DNA of 64,000 nucleotides from Prochlorococcus sp. AG-402-N10 (GCA_003216465.1 QCIU01000002.1:1-64000), one strand, 5' to 3'. Counted from the first letter of the stretch, positions 18,269 through 27,632 are shown. Translations and numbers: made by a program. The notes: generated by a model not told the origin, from the sequence alone.

Positions 18269-19705
18269 TTAAATAAGACATCTTTCAATTAAAGAGATAT
18301 CACTTTTGTTCTCAGAGAATAATTCCCAACTTTGAATTAAATCTGGTCCACTTAGACACCCAAAAAAAGCTACCCTTAATGATTTCATTAAAATACCCTT
18401 TTTTATAGAATGCTTAGTAGAAATTTTGCTAATTATTTCTTGAGCTTTATCGTTAGTAATCTTAGATATATTTTCTTCTTTTAAATAGTAAAGAACATAC
18501 TTTAACGATTCTTTTGCTTCCTTTTTATTTTCAAGAAATTCATTTCCATCTTTCTGAATTTGAGATAAAGAAAAAAAAGGTTTTGATTGCTCAACTGCAT
18601 CTTTTAATAGAATCATTGAGTCTTGAATTAAAGCCGTTAACTTTAAATCCCATTCCTTTGAGGGAGATTTCCAACCCATATCAATCCAGTAATTTTTAAT
18701 AAATGCACTTAATTTAGTCAGTTCCATTTTCTTGATATATTGAGCATTAATCCAATTAAGTTTTTCCCAATTAAATTTTGCGCCAGCTTTATTTACCTCT
18801 GATAAATTAAAAATTTTTGATATTTCTGATAATGTTAATATTTCGCTCTCAGGAGTTTTTATTGCCCAACCTAAAAATGCCATGTAATTCGCTAAAGCCT
18901 CTGGTAAGTATCCCATCTCTTTAAATTCATCAATTGAAGTTACAGAATCACGCTTAGATAGTTTTTTGCCTTCACTATTTAATATGAGAGGAGTATGAGA
19001 AAAGATTGGTAACTTAAAGTCTAAAGCTCTATATATGAGGATTTGTTTTGCTGTATTGGAGATATGGTCTTCACCTCTTACAACATGTGTAATATTCATG
19101 AAATTGTCGTCTACTACAACAGCAAGATTGTAAAGAGGATCTCCTATCTCATATCCTAAAGCTCTTCTTGATAAGACTAAATCGCCGCCAAGATCCTTTC
19201 CTCGCCATTTGATTTCACCTCTAATCTGATCTTCCCATTTAATTTCTGTTTCCTCGTCAATCTTGAACCTTATGACAGAGGACCTTCCTTGAGATATGAA
19301 TTCTTCTATCTCTTTACTGGTAAGATTTCTATGCCTATTGTCATGCTTTGGGGGTAAACCATTCGTTTTTTGTTTTTCTCTTAGTTCGAGAATCTCACTC
19401 TCTGAAGTAAAACATCTATATGCAGCTCCAATTTCTAAAAGTCTTTTTATATGGTTTTTATGAATTGTCATTCGCTGGCTTTGTTTAATCGGCTCTTCAT
19501 CCCAATTAAGCCCCAGCCATTTCAGTCCCTCTAATATGTTTTTTGTATATTCAGCTTTAGATCGGACAACGTCAGTATCTTCTATTCTTATAAGGAATTT
19601 ACCACTATTTTTTTTTGCATATAACCAGTTAAATAGTGCCGTTCTCGCTGTACCTATGTGTAATAAACCAGTTGGACTTGGTGCTAACCTTAAACGTTTT
19701 TCCAA
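18269..19705 (-). CDS. gltX: Glutamyl-tRNA synthetase
   Basis: Charges tRNA-Glu, and in cyanobacteria tRNA-Gln for transamidation; Glu-tRNA also feeds haem and chlorophyll synthesis. The 478-residue class I enzyme shows [12 protein letters not shown] at 9-20 (HIGH motif) and KLSKRDS near residue 250 (KMSKS motif). A zinc-type segment is not obvious. The start is TTG at 19703-19705, with no ATG close by that would keep the HIGH motif. It lies 17 bases downstream of tRNA-Asp on the same strand, so it may be cotranscribed with the tRNA. Confidence 0.96.
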   Translation of the reverse strand: MEKRLRLAPSPTGLLHIGTARTALFNWLYAKKNSGKFLIRIEDTDVVRSKAEYTKNILEGLKWLGLNWDEEPIKQSQRMTIHKNHIKRLLEIGAAYRCFTSESEILELREKQKTNGLPPKHDNRHRNLTSKEIEEFISQGRSSVIRFKIDEETEIKWEDQIRGEIKWRGKDLGGDLVLSRRALGYEIGDPLYNLAVVVDDNFMNITHVVRGEDHISNTAKQILIYRALDFKLPIFSHTPLILNSEGKKLSKRDSVTSIDEFKEMGYLPEALANYMAFLGWAIKTPESEILTLSEISKIFNLSEVNKAGAKFNWEKLNWINAQYIKKMELTKLSAFIKNYWIDMGWKSPSKEWDLKLTALIQDSMILLKDAVEQSKPFFSLSQIQKDGNEFLENKKEAKESLKYVLYYLKEENISKITNDKAQEIISKISTKHSIKKGILMKSLRVAFFGCLSGPDLIQSWELFSENKSDISLIERCLI

Positions 19706-19722
19706 TTTCTTTTAGAAATGAA

Positions 19723-19796
19723 CGGGACCGACGGGATTCGAACCCGCAACTTCCGCCGTGACAGGGCGGTGCTCTAACCAGTTGAACTACGGTCCC
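19723..19796 (-). tRNA. tRNA-Asp (anticodon GTC)
   Basis: A 74-base cloverleaf on the minus strand. The acceptor GGGACCG pairs with CGGTCCC, and the discriminator base is G as expected for Asp. The anticodon stem CCGCC/GGCGG encloses CTGTCAC with anticodon GTC. The T-arm has GGTTCGAATCC. No CCA is encoded. It sits directly before gltX. Confidence 0.96.
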
Positions 19797-19951
19797 AGAA
19801 TTTTTGTTCTAATTTAATTAGAGAACTAACTCTAAAATTATCAGATAATAATACTTAATTAATGTTGTTGTAATAAAAAAAATTCATAAATTTGTGGATT
19901 TAAAGAAATAATTAGTTTCTTGTTTTGTAAGGATAGAAATAATAATTTATT

Positions 19952-20140
19952 CTAAGGCCTAAAGCCTGCAGGCTCTATCAATCGGACTTGGTTCCCTCGT
20001 GCAGTGAATTCTCTGCCTTGGTCGCTTTGAACGACAACTCTTCCTCCAGATTTTACTCTGATGACTCTTGCACGAACCCACCCTAAAGCAGCTGATTCGA
20101 GGACTTTAACCACATCCCCAGGTTGAAGATCTAACTCCAT
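19952..20140 (-). CDS. Conserved small basic protein, 62 residues, probable SH3-like beta barrel
   Basis: From ATG 20140 the product starts MELDLQPGDVVKVLESAALG and ends VRLIEPAGFRP. Alternating hydrophobic and charged residues with Gly turns suggest a small beta barrel of the SH3/KOW kind, which often binds nucleic acid. This is inference; I do not know the family. The frame can be read 12 codons further up to 20176, into the tRNA-Trp end, which I rejected. The coding sequence is about 49% GC (92 of 189 bases counted), far above its surroundings. It lies between tRNA-Trp and tRNA-Asp on the same strand. Confidence 0.8.
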   Translation of the reverse strand: MELDLQPGDVVKVLESAALGWVRARVIRVKSGGRVVVQSDQGREFTARGNQVRLIEPAGFRP

Positions 20141-20177
20141 CTCAATAAAAAAATAATTTACAAAATGTTGATCCAAA

Positions 20178-20250
20178 CGCGCCGTGGAGGACTTGAACCC
20201 CCGACATCAGGTTTTGGAGACCTGCGTTCTACCAACTGAACTAACGACGC
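20178..20250 (-). tRNA. tRNA-Trp (anticodon CCA)
   Basis: A 73-base cloverleaf on the minus strand. The acceptor GCGTCGT pairs with ACGGCGC, with one G-U pair, and the discriminator is G. The anticodon stem CAGGT/ACCTG encloses anticodon CCA. The T-arm has GGTTCAAGTCC. No CCA end is encoded. It lies about 57 bases after the rplS stop. Confidence 0.96.
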
Positions 20251-20260
20251 AATAAAAAGG

Positions 20261-20266
20261 ATTATA
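20261..20266 (-). promoter_or_regulatory. Candidate -10 box for tRNA-Trp
   Basis: On the minus strand a perfect TATAAT lies 10 bases before the tRNA-Trp 5' end, within the rplS-tRNA gap, which would start a transcript a few bases before the mature tRNA. No clear -35 hexamer is visible. The tRNA could instead be read through from rplS. Confidence 0.45.
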
Positions 20267-20306
20267 AGCGCCTTTATGACCATTAGGTTGAAATAACTTT
20301 ACAACC

Positions 20307-20777
20307 TTATCGATCAAAGCGTTGTTTTACGCGAGTAGCTTTTCCTACTCTATCCCTTAGATAGAATAGCTTAGCTCTTCTTACTTTACCTCTACGTTCA
20401 ACTTTTAGAGAGGCAACTTGAGGACTATGTAGCATAAATACTCTTTCAACACCGATACCCTGAAAAATTCTTCTTACCGTTATTGTCTGATTAAGCCCTC
20501 CATGCCTTTTAGCAATAACAACTCCTTCATAAGGTTGAACTCTTTCTTTGTTACCTTCTGTAATTTTTACTCCAACTTTAACCGTATCTCCTACATATAT
20601 TTCTGGCAATTGTTTTTTTAATTGTTCTTTTTCAAACTCTTCAATTAGATTAGATGTATTTAATCTTTTTTTTGTTTGAGAAAATGATTCTTTCTCTTCC
20701 TTTTCAACTGATATAGCTGCCGATTTGTCAGCCTCATCAATAATTTCTGACTCAGTTTCTTGGTTTTCTTTTGCCAT
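20307..20777 (-). CDS. rplS: 50S ribosomal protein L19 with an acidic N-terminal extension
   Basis: L19 sits at the subunit interface of the 50S ribosome. The L19 core begins near residue 50 ([21 protein letters not shown]) and ends with the conserved [20 protein letters not shown]. The 156-residue length exceeds the usual 115-120 because about 45 residues rich in Glu, Ser and Lys precede the core. Similar extensions are known to me in cyanobacterial L19 annotations. ATG start. Downstream on the same strand come tRNA-Trp, the 62-residue gene, tRNA-Asp and gltX, a translation cluster. Confidence 0.96.
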   Translation of the reverse strand: MAKENQETESEIIDEADKSAAISVEKEEKESFSQTKKRLNTSNLIEEFEKEQLKKQLPEIYVGDTVKVGVKITEGNKERVQPYEGVVIAKRHGGLNQTITVRRIFQGIGVERVFMLHSPQVASLKVERRGKVRRAKLFYLRDRVGKATRVKQRFDR

Positions 20778-20809
20778 TTTATGTTCAATTGATCTTTAAG
20801 ATTATTATT

Positions 20810-21118
20810 TTAACCTTTCGACTCGCCTTTAGTAACCTTTTTAGTAAATGAAATTTTTTTTGAAAACATTTGAACTCCAGTTATTAGCATCCATATCAGC
20901 CCAAGAGAATTGAGAATTACATAAATTAATTCTCCGTTTTCACCAAGCCACTCCCCTTCGTGTAGAGACATCAACCAATGAACCTCAGTCTTTGAATAAC
21001 CTAATAAATCTTTAGAAACTCTATAAAATAAGCCTGTAACAGCAGAAATGAACAATGGGAGGAAAACCCAAGGTGCCAATAATTTATGAAATTGCCTAGA
21101 ATTAGAATTAAAATTCAT
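20810..21118 (-). CDS. Small PepSY-associated-type membrane protein, two hydrophobic segments
   Basis: The 102-residue protein has hydrophobic segments at about 12-33 (LLAPWVFLPLFISAVTGLFY) and 65-85 (IYVILNSLGLIWMLITGVQMF). It has His residues at the start (FHKLLAPW) and in the loop (VHWLMSLHEGEW). The layout FHKLLAPW ... VTG resembles the membrane part of PepSY-TM proteins, where His residues can bind haem, but it is much shorter. Role unknown. ATG start. It lies 32 bases upstream of rplS on the same strand and is divergent from map. Confidence 0.68.
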   Translation of the reverse strand: MNFNSNSRQFHKLLAPWVFLPLFISAVTGLFYRVSKDLLGYSKTEVHWLMSLHEGEWLGENGELIYVILNSLGLIWMLITGVQMFSKKISFTKKVTKGESKG

Positions 21119-21206
21119 TTTCTGTTTTTCTTGCTGATAGATTTAAGATAGCCATTTAGACAATGACTATTTTGATGATATTTAACTATTACTATTATTT
21201 ATTCCA

Positions 21207-22046
21207 ATGAAACATTTTGCAGATCTTTTATTAAATAAAAATAATTCCAAATCCAACGATCAAGTACCTTTTATTCAAAGAAGAAGAGGAATCGAAATAA
21301 AGTCTTCAAGGGAAATAAATTTGATGAAAAAATCAAGTAGGATTGTTGGAAAAGTTCTAAAGGAAATAAATGAACTAATTAAACCTGGCATGAGTACCAA
21401 AGATTTAGATGATTATGCCGAAAAGAGAATAAGAGAGATGGGAGCGGTACCAAGTTTTAAGGGTTATCACGGTTTCCCATCTAGTATCTGCGCTAGCATT
21501 AACAATGAAGTTGTCCACGGGATACCAAATAAAAAGAAAATAATTAAGAACGGAGATCTTGTAAAAATTGATACTGGTGCATACTTAGATGGTTTTCACG
21601 GGGATAGTTGTATCTCAATTTGTGTAGGCGAAGTAAGTGAGCAAGTTCAAAAACTTAGTGAAGTGGCATTGCAAGCTTTATTCGCGGGACTTTCAAAAAT
21701 TAAATCAGGGAATACACTTCTTGATGTTGCTGGTGCAATTGAAGATGTTGTAAATTTTAATGGATTTAGTGTTGTAGAGGACTATACAGGTCACGGTGTT
21801 GGAAGAAATCTGCATGAAGAACCATCTGTTTTTAATTTTCGAACTAATGAATTACCGAATATTGTTCTTCGCGAAGGTATGACATTAGCTGTAGAACCAA
21901 TTGTTAACCAAGGTAGTAAGTTTTGTAAAACTTTAAATGATAAATGGACAGTAATCACAAAAGATGGGAAATTATCAGCACAATGGGAGCATACAATCGT
22001 AGTAATGAAAGATGGAATTGAAATTTTGACAGATAGAGATTTTTAG
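21207..22046 (+). CDS. map: Methionine aminopeptidase, type I
   Basis: Removes the initiator Met from nascent proteins using a two-metal site. The 279-residue protein carries all five expected ligands in context: Asp in [11 protein letters not shown], Asp in FHGDSC, His in [13 protein letters not shown], and Glu in AVEPIV and QWEHTIVV. A roughly 35-residue N-terminal extension precedes the conserved core ([17 protein letters not shown]). ATG start. Its stop overlaps the convergent SDR gene by four bases. Confidence 0.96.
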   Translation: MKHFADLLLNKNNSKSNDQVPFIQRRRGIEIKSSREINLMKKSSRIVGKVLKEINELIKPGMSTKDLDDYAEKRIREMGAVPSFKGYHGFPSSICASINNEVVHGIPNKKKIIKNGDLVKIDTGAYLDGFHGDSCISICVGEVSEQVQKLSEVALQALFAGLSKIKSGNTLLDVAGAIEDVVNFNGFSVVEDYTGHGVGRNLHEEPSVFNFRTNELPNIVLREGMTLAVEPIVNQGSKFCKTLNDKWTVITKDGKLSAQWEHTIVVMKDGIEILTDRDF

Positions 22047-22756
22047 CTATTGAGTTTTGTTATTTTTAAAAAATTGCAATATAAAAAATAATAAAATTCT
22101 TTAATTGGGAAGAGAATATATGAGATAGGATTGGGGCTAATAATAATTAAAAAAATATTTAAACAGGCAAAATTATAAGTAATATTTGCCACTAATTCTG
22201 GCGTCATAATTCCGATAGGATTTAATTTTGACTTGAAAGGACCTAAAATTATTTTTTTAATTTTTAATTTTTTCTTTGTATTTTCTTCGAGAAGGTTCTT
22301 TTTAAAAGAGACTAATTGACCAATAAGAGATTTACTTATTTCGTAAGAGGGATTTAAGGCTGGTAATATTTCTGCCTCAGAGGTATTAATCCAGATTTCT
22401 TTTACTATTTCAGAATTATTTTTTTTAGCAATCTCTTCAAATAAAGTTAGAAATTTAAATTTGCTTAAAGCATTAATTTCTATTGAATTCTCATAATTTG
22501 AATTCTTTTTACTCTTATCATAAATTCCATGGTTCAAAATTAAAATATCAATTTTTTTGAGATGCTCTTTTAATAAATATTCATTTCCGCATTGCCAACA
22601 AATCCATTCATTCGGAGAATCGTTATTTATTTCATGATTTTTTTCACTATGAGTAAATCCTGTAACTTTGTATCCTTTTTTTCGGAATATTTTTGTTAAT
22701 TCTTTGCCTAAAGCTCCTGAAGCTCCTGTGATTCCAATAACTTTACTTTTACTCAT
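22043..22756 (-). CDS. Short-chain dehydrogenase/reductase family protein
   Basis: The 237-residue protein has the cofactor loop [13 protein letters not shown] at 8-20 and an LILNHGIYD segment where FabG-like proteins have NNAG. It also has a possible Ser in WINTSEAE and a YEISK motif for the catalytic Tyr and Lys. The C-terminus is hydrophobic ([19 protein letters not shown]), which is unusual for a soluble SDR and suggests membrane contact. The substrate is unknown. ATG start at 22756. Its stop overlaps map by four bases. Confidence 0.82.
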   Translation of the reverse strand: MSKSKVIGITGASGALGKELTKIFRKKGYKVTGFTHSEKNHEINNDSPNEWICWQCGNEYLLKEHLKKIDILILNHGIYDKSKKNSNYENSIEINALSKFKFLTLFEEIAKKNNSEIVKEIWINTSEAEILPALNPSYEISKSLIGQLVSFKKNLLEENTKKKLKIKKIILGPFKSKLNPIGIMTPELVANITYNFACLNIFLIIISPNPISYILFPIKEFYYFLYCNFLKITKLNS

Positions 22757-22922
22757 TATAATTATTTATTTTGTATGAGTCTGATAATAGATCAAATCAC
22801 CATATCTTATTTAAGATAGCATTATGGTTTTTAATTTATTTGATTAAAAGTCATACATAAACAATTGTACAGTTCTAAAAAAAATATTATCTTAAATCTA
22901 TGGATAAATTAATTAATTAATT

Positions 22923-24032
22923 ATGAGCGATATATTGTTAATTGGTTCCTGCGAGCCATTTAGTGGTAAGTCAGCATTAGTACTGGGAATATCAAAAAAA
23001 ATTTTAGAGCAGGGCAAAAAAGTTCGTATTGGTAAGCCATTAGCAACTTGTATAGAACTTACTAATCTTCCTTCAATGACTTATGAAGGGCTAATAGATG
23101 ACGACGTTAAATTTATCGGCTCAACATTAAATATTGAGGAAGATAATTTAATTCCCTCGGTTGGTTTGTTAGATAATATATCTGCTGAAAAAAGAATTGC
23201 TAATAAGGACTTAATTCCAGGTAAAGGATTTGAGCAAATTCAAGCAATAGTAAATGATAATTTCGATGGGCTAAATATTCTTGAAGCTGCTGGTAGCCTT
23301 TATGAAGGAATGATTTATGGTTTAAGTCTTCCTCAACTCGCAAAAAATTTAAATGCAAAAGTACTTATTGTGAACCTATGGGAAGATAGTAAAAGTGTTG
23401 ATGCATTATTAGATGCAAAAAAACAATTAGGTGATCATTTTGCAGGAGCTGTTTTGAATGCTGTTGTGCCTGAAGAAGTGGAAAAGATAAAAGATAAAAT
23501 CATACCCTCTCTTCAAGAGATGAATATTGAAGTTTTTGGAGTAATGCCTAAATCTCCATTGCTTAGAAGTGTAACTGTAGGGGAACTTGTAAGAAGATTG
23601 GATGCTCAAGTAATTTGTTGTCCTGAAAAAGAGCAATTACTCGTTGAGACTTTAAGTATCGGTGCAATGGGCGTAAATTCTGCAATGGAATTTTTTAGAA
23701 GGCGGAGAAACATGGCTGTCGTAACAGGAGCCGATAGAACTGATATTCAACTTGCAGCTTTGGAAGCTTCTACCCAATGTTTAATTCTTACTGGTTTAGG
23801 TGAACCTTTATCACAACTTATTCACAGAGCAGAAGAACTAGAAGTTCCTATTTTAAAAGTAGAGTTGGATACTCTTGCTTCAGTGGAAATTATTGAACAG
23901 GCTTTTGGACATGTCAGAATACATGAATCAATAAAGGCATCCTACGCTATCCAATTAGTTCAAGAGAATGTAAATCTAGAAAAAATTCTTGAAACAATAG
24001 ATTTTCCCTGCAAATTTTCAGATAAATGCTAA
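22923..24032 (+). CDS. BioD-like P-loop plus DRTGG domain protein (phosphotransacetylase N-terminal type)
   Basis: The 369-residue protein has an N-terminal dethiobiotin-synthetase-like ATPase domain with P-loop GSCEPFSGKS at 8-17. It is followed from about residue 210 by a DRTGG-type domain (MPKSPLLRSVTVGELVRRLDAQV, then VVTGADRTDIQLAALEAS). In some bacteria these two domains precede a phosphotransacetylase catalytic domain, which is absent here. It may be a nucleotide-sensing regulator, but no function is established to my knowledge. ATG start. The DprA-like gene follows 25 bases downstream. Confidence 0.85.
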   Translation: MSDILLIGSCEPFSGKSALVLGISKKILEQGKKVRIGKPLATCIELTNLPSMTYEGLIDDDVKFIGSTLNIEEDNLIPSVGLLDNISAEKRIANKDLIPGKGFEQIQAIVNDNFDGLNILEAAGSLYEGMIYGLSLPQLAKNLNAKVLIVNLWEDSKSVDALLDAKKQLGDHFAGAVLNAVVPEEVEKIKDKIIPSLQEMNIEVFGVMPKSPLLRSVTVGELVRRLDAQVICCPEKEQLLVETLSIGAMGVNSAMEFFRRRRNMAVVTGADRTDIQLAALEASTQCLILTGLGEPLSQLIHRAEELEVPILKVELDTLASVEIIEQAFGHVRIHESIKASYAIQLVQENVNLEKILETIDFPCKFSDKC

Positions 24033-24057
24033 TTTCAAATATAGTAACTATTTTATT

Positions 24058-24570
24058 TTGAGTCGTTCTTTAGACCTACCCTCAACTGAAGGTGTCGATA
24101 CCTTAGCTCAGGAACTTGCAAAACTTCAGGATAATGGAAAAAGAAGGATTGCTTTTTTAGGTACTAGACATGTACCAGTTGTTGATATACATCTTATTGA
24201 ACTAATTGCGAGGTCTTTAGCAGAAGAGGGACACAATATTATTACTTCAGGATCTCAGGGAGTAAATGCAGCTGTAATTAGAGCTGTTTTAGATATAAAT
24301 CCGTCTTTACTTACAGTATTATTGCCGCAAAGTTTAGATAGGCAATTACCTGAAATTAAATATCAATTAGAGAGTGTTATGCATTTAGTTGAGAAGAGTG
24401 AGAATGATGAATTACCTTTGCCTATGGCAAGTAGTCTTTGTAATCAAGAAATTATCAATAGATGTGATCAATTAATTTGTTTCGCTTTTCACGACAGTGA
24501 AACACTTTTAAATAGTTGTAGGTGTGCTGAAGAAATGGGGAAGGTTGTAAGTTTGTTATTTTTTGATTAA
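24058..24570 (+). CDS. DprA/SMF-like Rossmann-fold protein
   Basis: The 170-residue protein contains RIAFLGTRHVPVVD near residue 31 and TSGSQGVNAAVIRAVL near residue 80. These resemble the GSR and SGxAxGID motifs of DprA, the RecA loader in DNA uptake. It lacks the N-terminal SAM and C-terminal winged domains and is only about the Rossmann core. Related cyanobacterial proteins are often annotated DNA recombination-mediator protein A. A LOG-like nucleotide-binding role is also possible. The start is TTG at 24058. It follows the BioD/DRTGG gene closely. Confidence 0.72.
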   Translation: MSRSLDLPSTEGVDTLAQELAKLQDNGKRRIAFLGTRHVPVVDIHLIELIARSLAEEGHNIITSGSQGVNAAVIRAVLDINPSLLTVLLPQSLDRQLPEIKYQLESVMHLVEKSENDELPLPMASSLCNQEIINRCDQLICFAFHDSETLLNSCRCAEEMGKVVSLLFFD

Positions 24571-24639
24571 ATTAACTCTTTTTTTTTTTTTTTAAGATAA
24601 TTTGAGGTAATAATTAAATTACTTTTTAATCTTAAAGTA

Positions 24640-25137
24640 ATGGCAGAAAATTTTTCATTTGATGTAGTTTCTGATTTTGATAGACAAGAATTAGTCAATG
24701 CTTTAGATCAAGTTAAAAGGGAGATTTCTCAAAGATATGATCTTAAAGGAACGGATACTTCCTTGGACTTGGAAAAAGACAATATTTTTATAACTACAAA
24801 TAGTGAATTAACGCTAAATTCCGTAATTGATATTATTAGACAAAAGGCAATAAAAAGAAAACTCTCTTTAAAAATATTTGATTACAATGATATTGAAACA
24901 GTAAGCGGAAATAAAGTAAAACAAATTATTACTTTAAAGAAAGGTCTAAATCAGGAAATTGCAAAAAAAATCAGTAAAACTATTAGAGACGAAATTAAAA
25001 AGATCAATGTAAGTATTAATGGAGAGAGCTTAAGAGTAATGAGCAAAAGCAAGAATGATCTTCAATCGGTAATTAAATTACTTCATAAATTGGAAGATAC
25101 ATACAAAATTCCGCTTCAAACTAATAATTATAGATAA
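24640..25137 (+). CDS. yajQ: YajQ family nucleotide-binding protein
   Basis: The 165-residue length and the opening FSFDVVSDFDRQELVNALDQ are characteristic of YajQ (UPF0234). YRYDLKGTDT-like and IRDEIKKINVSINGE segments also match. YajQ proteins have two RNA-binding-like domains, and some members bind cyclic di-GMP; which ligand applies here is unknown. ATG start. A 15-base T run lies in the 69-base gap upstream. Cytosolic. Confidence 0.94.
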   Translation: MAENFSFDVVSDFDRQELVNALDQVKREISQRYDLKGTDTSLDLEKDNIFITTNSELTLNSVIDIIRQKAIKRKLSLKIFDYNDIETVSGNKVKQIITLKKGLNQEIAKKISKTIRDEIKKINVSINGESLRVMSKSKNDLQSVIKLLHKLEDTYKIPLQTNNYR

Positions 25138-25166
25138 GATATTCATAATTAAAAGTACTTACAAAG

Positions 25167-25373
25167 ATGGATTATTCAAAATCTCTTCTAGATTCACTTT
25201 GCTTAAAAATAAAAGGTTATCCACGTTTTTCATTAACAGAGATTGAGAAATTTTGTTGGATGGCTGCCCATGAGTATAAGCATGGTGTCTTACCTTCTGA
25301 ATACGATATAAGAGAAATAGATGAGGACCTTTATTTACGATTATTGCAAGAATTTAAGACAAATAATATATAA
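25167..25373 (+). CDS. Small conserved-looking protein, 68 residues, unknown function
   Basis: The product is soluble, with balanced charge and a compact helical appearance (IKGYPRFSLTEIEKFCWMAAHEYKHG, then IREIDEDLYLRLLQEF). ATG start, 29 bases after yajQ on the same strand, so probably cotranscribed. The absence of low-complexity sequence and the codon use like its neighbours favour a real gene. I do not recognise the family. Confidence 0.66.
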   Translation: MDYSKSLLDSLCLKIKGYPRFSLTEIEKFCWMAAHEYKHGVLPSEYDIREIDEDLYLRLLQEFKTNNI

Positions 25374-25428
25374 AATTAATTTGTTTATTACGTAAGACAA
25401 TTATTAAAAAAATATTTTAATTAAATAC

Positions 25429-25448
25429 TTAATTAATGCATTAATTAA
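25429..25448. promoter_or_regulatory. 20-bp perfect palindrome upstream of the band-7 gene
   Basis: The sequence TTAATTAATGCATTAATTAA is its own reverse complement. It lies 35 bases before the downstream ATG. A candidate -10 (TATGAT, 25459-25464) follows, so the palindrome centre would sit at the -35 position, where no good -35 hexamer is seen. It may bind a dimeric regulator; chance is possible in DNA this AT-rich. Confidence 0.35.
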
Positions 25449-25483
25449 TTTCTTTAAATATGATTGATTAAAAGCAAAACTAA

Positions 25484-26290
25484 ATGTCAACATCTTTCAA
25501 AAATGTAACTCCAACTGGCCCTGGAGGAACAGCAACCTTATTAATCGTTTTATCTTTTACTGGATTCTTATTGCTAACACAATCTTTATTTGTTGTCCCT
25601 TCTGGGCAAGTTGCTGTCGTCACTACGCTTGGTAAAGTAAGTGGTGGTTCAAGAAGACCAGGTCTAAATTTTAAAGTACCTTTTGTTCAATCAGTTTTCC
25701 CTTTTGATGTTAAAACTCAAGTTCAACCTGAGAAATTTGAGACTTTAACGAAAGATCTACAAGTCATAAGAGCAACTGCGACTGTCAAATATTCGGTTAA
25801 ACCAAATGAAGCTGGTAGAATTTTTGCCACAATTGCTAGTAGAAATAGTGATGTTTATCAAAAGATAGTGCAACCTTCTTTACTTAAGGCTTTAAAATCT
25901 GTTTTTTCACAATATGAATTAGAAACCATAGCAACTGAATTTAATGTTATCTCTGAAAAAGTTGCAAGTACTGTAGCTGAAGAATTAAATTCATTTGATT
26001 ACGTAGATGTTAAGAGCTTAGATCTCACTGGATTAGAAATCGCTGAGGAATACAGAGCAGCGATTGAACAAAAACAGATAGCTGGACAGTTACTTTTAAG
26101 AGCTAAAACAGAAGTAGAAATTGCTGAACAGGAAGCTCTAAGATATGAAACTTTAAATAAAGGTTTAAATGATCAGGTACTTTTTAAACTATTCCTAGAC
26201 AAATGGGATGGTAGTACACAAGTAGTTCCTGGACTTCCTGGAACAGATTCAGGAATGCCTCCTGTAATTGTTGGGGGAAAAAATAGGTAA
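25484..26290 (+). CDS. Band 7 / prohibitin-type SPFH membrane protein
   Basis: The 268-residue protein has one N-terminal hydrophobic segment (about 16-40, LLIVLSFTGFLLLTQSLFVV). It then has an SPFH domain with VPSGQVAVVTTLGKVSG, RRPGLNFKVPFVQSV and a long helical part (EYRAAIEQKQIAGQLLLRAKTEVEIAEQEA). The family forms large ring assemblies at membranes and often guards FtsH-type proteases. In cyanobacteria a link to photosystem II repair has been proposed. ATG start. Its stop is three bases from the convergent hemL stop. Confidence 0.92.
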   Translation: MSTSFKNVTPTGPGGTATLLIVLSFTGFLLLTQSLFVVPSGQVAVVTTLGKVSGGSRRPGLNFKVPFVQSVFPFDVKTQVQPEKFETLTKDLQVIRATATVKYSVKPNEAGRIFATIASRNSDVYQKIVQPSLLKALKSVFSQYELETIATEFNVISEKVASTVAEELNSFDYVDVKSLDLTGLEIAEEYRAAIEQKQIAGQLLLRAKTEVEIAEQEALRYETLNKGLNDQVLFKLFLDKWDGSTQVVPGLPGTDSGMPPVIVGGKNR

Positions 26291-26292
26291 AA

Positions 26293-27594
26293 TTAGTTTT
26301 TTAAAACACTAAAAGATTGATCGAATGCTTCTAATGTTCGATCAATTTCTTCATCACTATGAGCCAATGAGGTAAATCCAGCTTCGAAAGGGCTTGGAGC
26401 TAGATATACTCCTCTTTTTAGCATCTCCCTATGGAGTTTCCCAAAAAGCTCTGAATCGTTAGTTTTAGCTTCTTCAAAATTTCTTACTGGTCCCTCGCAC
26501 AAGAAAAAACCAAACATTGCACTCACGCTACCACCATTGATAGCAATACCGTTATTCTCAGCAGATTGCATAATACCTTCAATCAATCTAGAGGTTGTTG
26601 ACTCTAGTTTATCGTAAGTCCCTTGTTGTTTGAGCAATTCAAGTGTTTTAATACCTGCTGTCATAGCTAGGGGGTTTCCACTTAAAGTCCCAGCCTGATA
26701 TACGGGCCCAGATGGTGCGATCATAGACATGATTTCTTTTCTTCCTCCATAGGCTCCAACTGGTAAACCTCCACCAATGACTTTTCCTAGAGTTGTTAAA
26801 TCAGGAGTAACTCCAAATTTCTCTTGGGCTCCTCCATAGCTAATTCTGAAACCAGTCATGACCTCATCAAAAACTAGTAAAGAACCATTTTCAGTTGTGA
26901 GTTCTCTCAATCCTTCTAAAAAGCCAGGTTCAGGAGTAATAAATCCTGCATTTCCAACTATAGGTTCAAGAATTACTCCTGATATTGCGTCTGGGTTCTC
27001 GGAAAATAATTTTTTTACAGCTTCAAGATCGTTGTAAGGGGCGGTTAAAGTATTTGCTGTTGTAGTTCTTGGAACGCCTGGGGAATCTGGCAAGCCTAAA
27101 GTAGCTACTCCAGAGCCTGCTTTAACCAAAAACATATCAGCATGACCGTGATAGCACCCGTCAAATTTTATAACTTTATCTCTGCCTGTAAATGCTCTCA
27201 TTAGCCTTAATACTGCCATACATGCTTCTGTTCCACTGTTTACAAATCTAACCATCTCCACAGATGGCACAGCATCAATTACCATCTCAGCAAGTTTATT
27301 CTCTAATACGCACGGTGCTCCAAAACTAGTACCTTTTTCAATCGCTTCATGCAATGCTGTAATTAGTTCAGGGTGAGCATGGCCACATATGGCTGGTCCC
27401 CAACTTCCTATGTAATCGATATACCTATTCCCATCAACATCCCAAGCAAAAGGACCTTTAACTCTATCAAAAACAATCGGTTGCCCACCAACTGACTTAA
27501 ATGCTCTAACTGGAGAATTAACCCCTCCAGGCATTAATTCTAAAGCGGAAGAGAAAACTTCTTCAGAATTGGTGGTATTTAATATGTCAGTCAA
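26293..27594 (-). CDS. hemL: Glutamate-1-semialdehyde 2,1-aminomutase
   Basis: PLP enzyme that makes 5-aminolevulinate, the first committed tetrapyrrole precursor for chlorophyll, haem and corrin. The 433-residue protein is normal length. Motifs include [39 protein letters not shown] and the PLP-Lys segment [17 protein letters not shown]. The start is TTG at 27592-27594 ([12 protein letters not shown]). A 13-codon reading frame just upstream ends on this start codon in a TTGA overlap. A well-formed promoter lies at 27638-27666. Confidence 0.97.
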   Translation of the reverse strand: MTDILNTTNSEEVFSSALELMPGGVNSPVRAFKSVGGQPIVFDRVKGPFAWDVDGNRYIDYIGSWGPAICGHAHPELITALHEAIEKGTSFGAPCVLENKLAEMVIDAVPSVEMVRFVNSGTEACMAVLRLMRAFTGRDKVIKFDGCYHGHADMFLVKAGSGVATLGLPDSPGVPRTTTANTLTAPYNDLEAVKKLFSENPDAISGVILEPIVGNAGFITPEPGFLEGLRELTTENGSLLVFDEVMTGFRISYGGAQEKFGVTPDLTTLGKVIGGGLPVGAYGGRKEIMSMIAPSGPVYQAGTLSGNPLAMTAGIKTLELLKQQGTYDKLESTTSRLIEGIMQSAENNGIAINGGSVSAMFGFFLCEGPVRNFEEAKTNDSELFGKLHREMLKRGVYLAPSPFEAGFTSLAHSDEEIDRTLEAFDQSFSVLKN

Positions 27595-27632
27595 AATTTA
27601 AATGAATTGAGTTTTGAAAAAAATTTCTTCAT
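27591..27632 (-). CDS. Possible 13-residue leader peptide overlapping the hemL start
   Basis: On the minus strand an ATG at 27630-27632 opens [13 protein letters not shown] and stops with TGA at 27591-27593, sharing TTGA with the hemL TTG start. The candidate promoter predicts transcription starting within a base or two of this ATG, so it would be read almost leaderless. The small size means that chance cannot be excluded. If translated, it could couple ribosomes to the weak TTG start of hemL. Confidence 0.3.
   Translation of the reverse strand: MKKFFSKLNSFKF

Noticed and set aside
19806-19826. Inverted repeat upstream of tRNA-Asp as an intrinsic terminator or operator
   Set aside because: The stem is made almost only of A-T pairs with a bulge and no T tail follows on the minus strand, so chance in AT-rich DNA is more likely.
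19723-20250. tRNA-associated integration site
   Set aside because: There is no integrase, no duplicated tRNA 3' end and no island; the genes around are translation genes in normal order.
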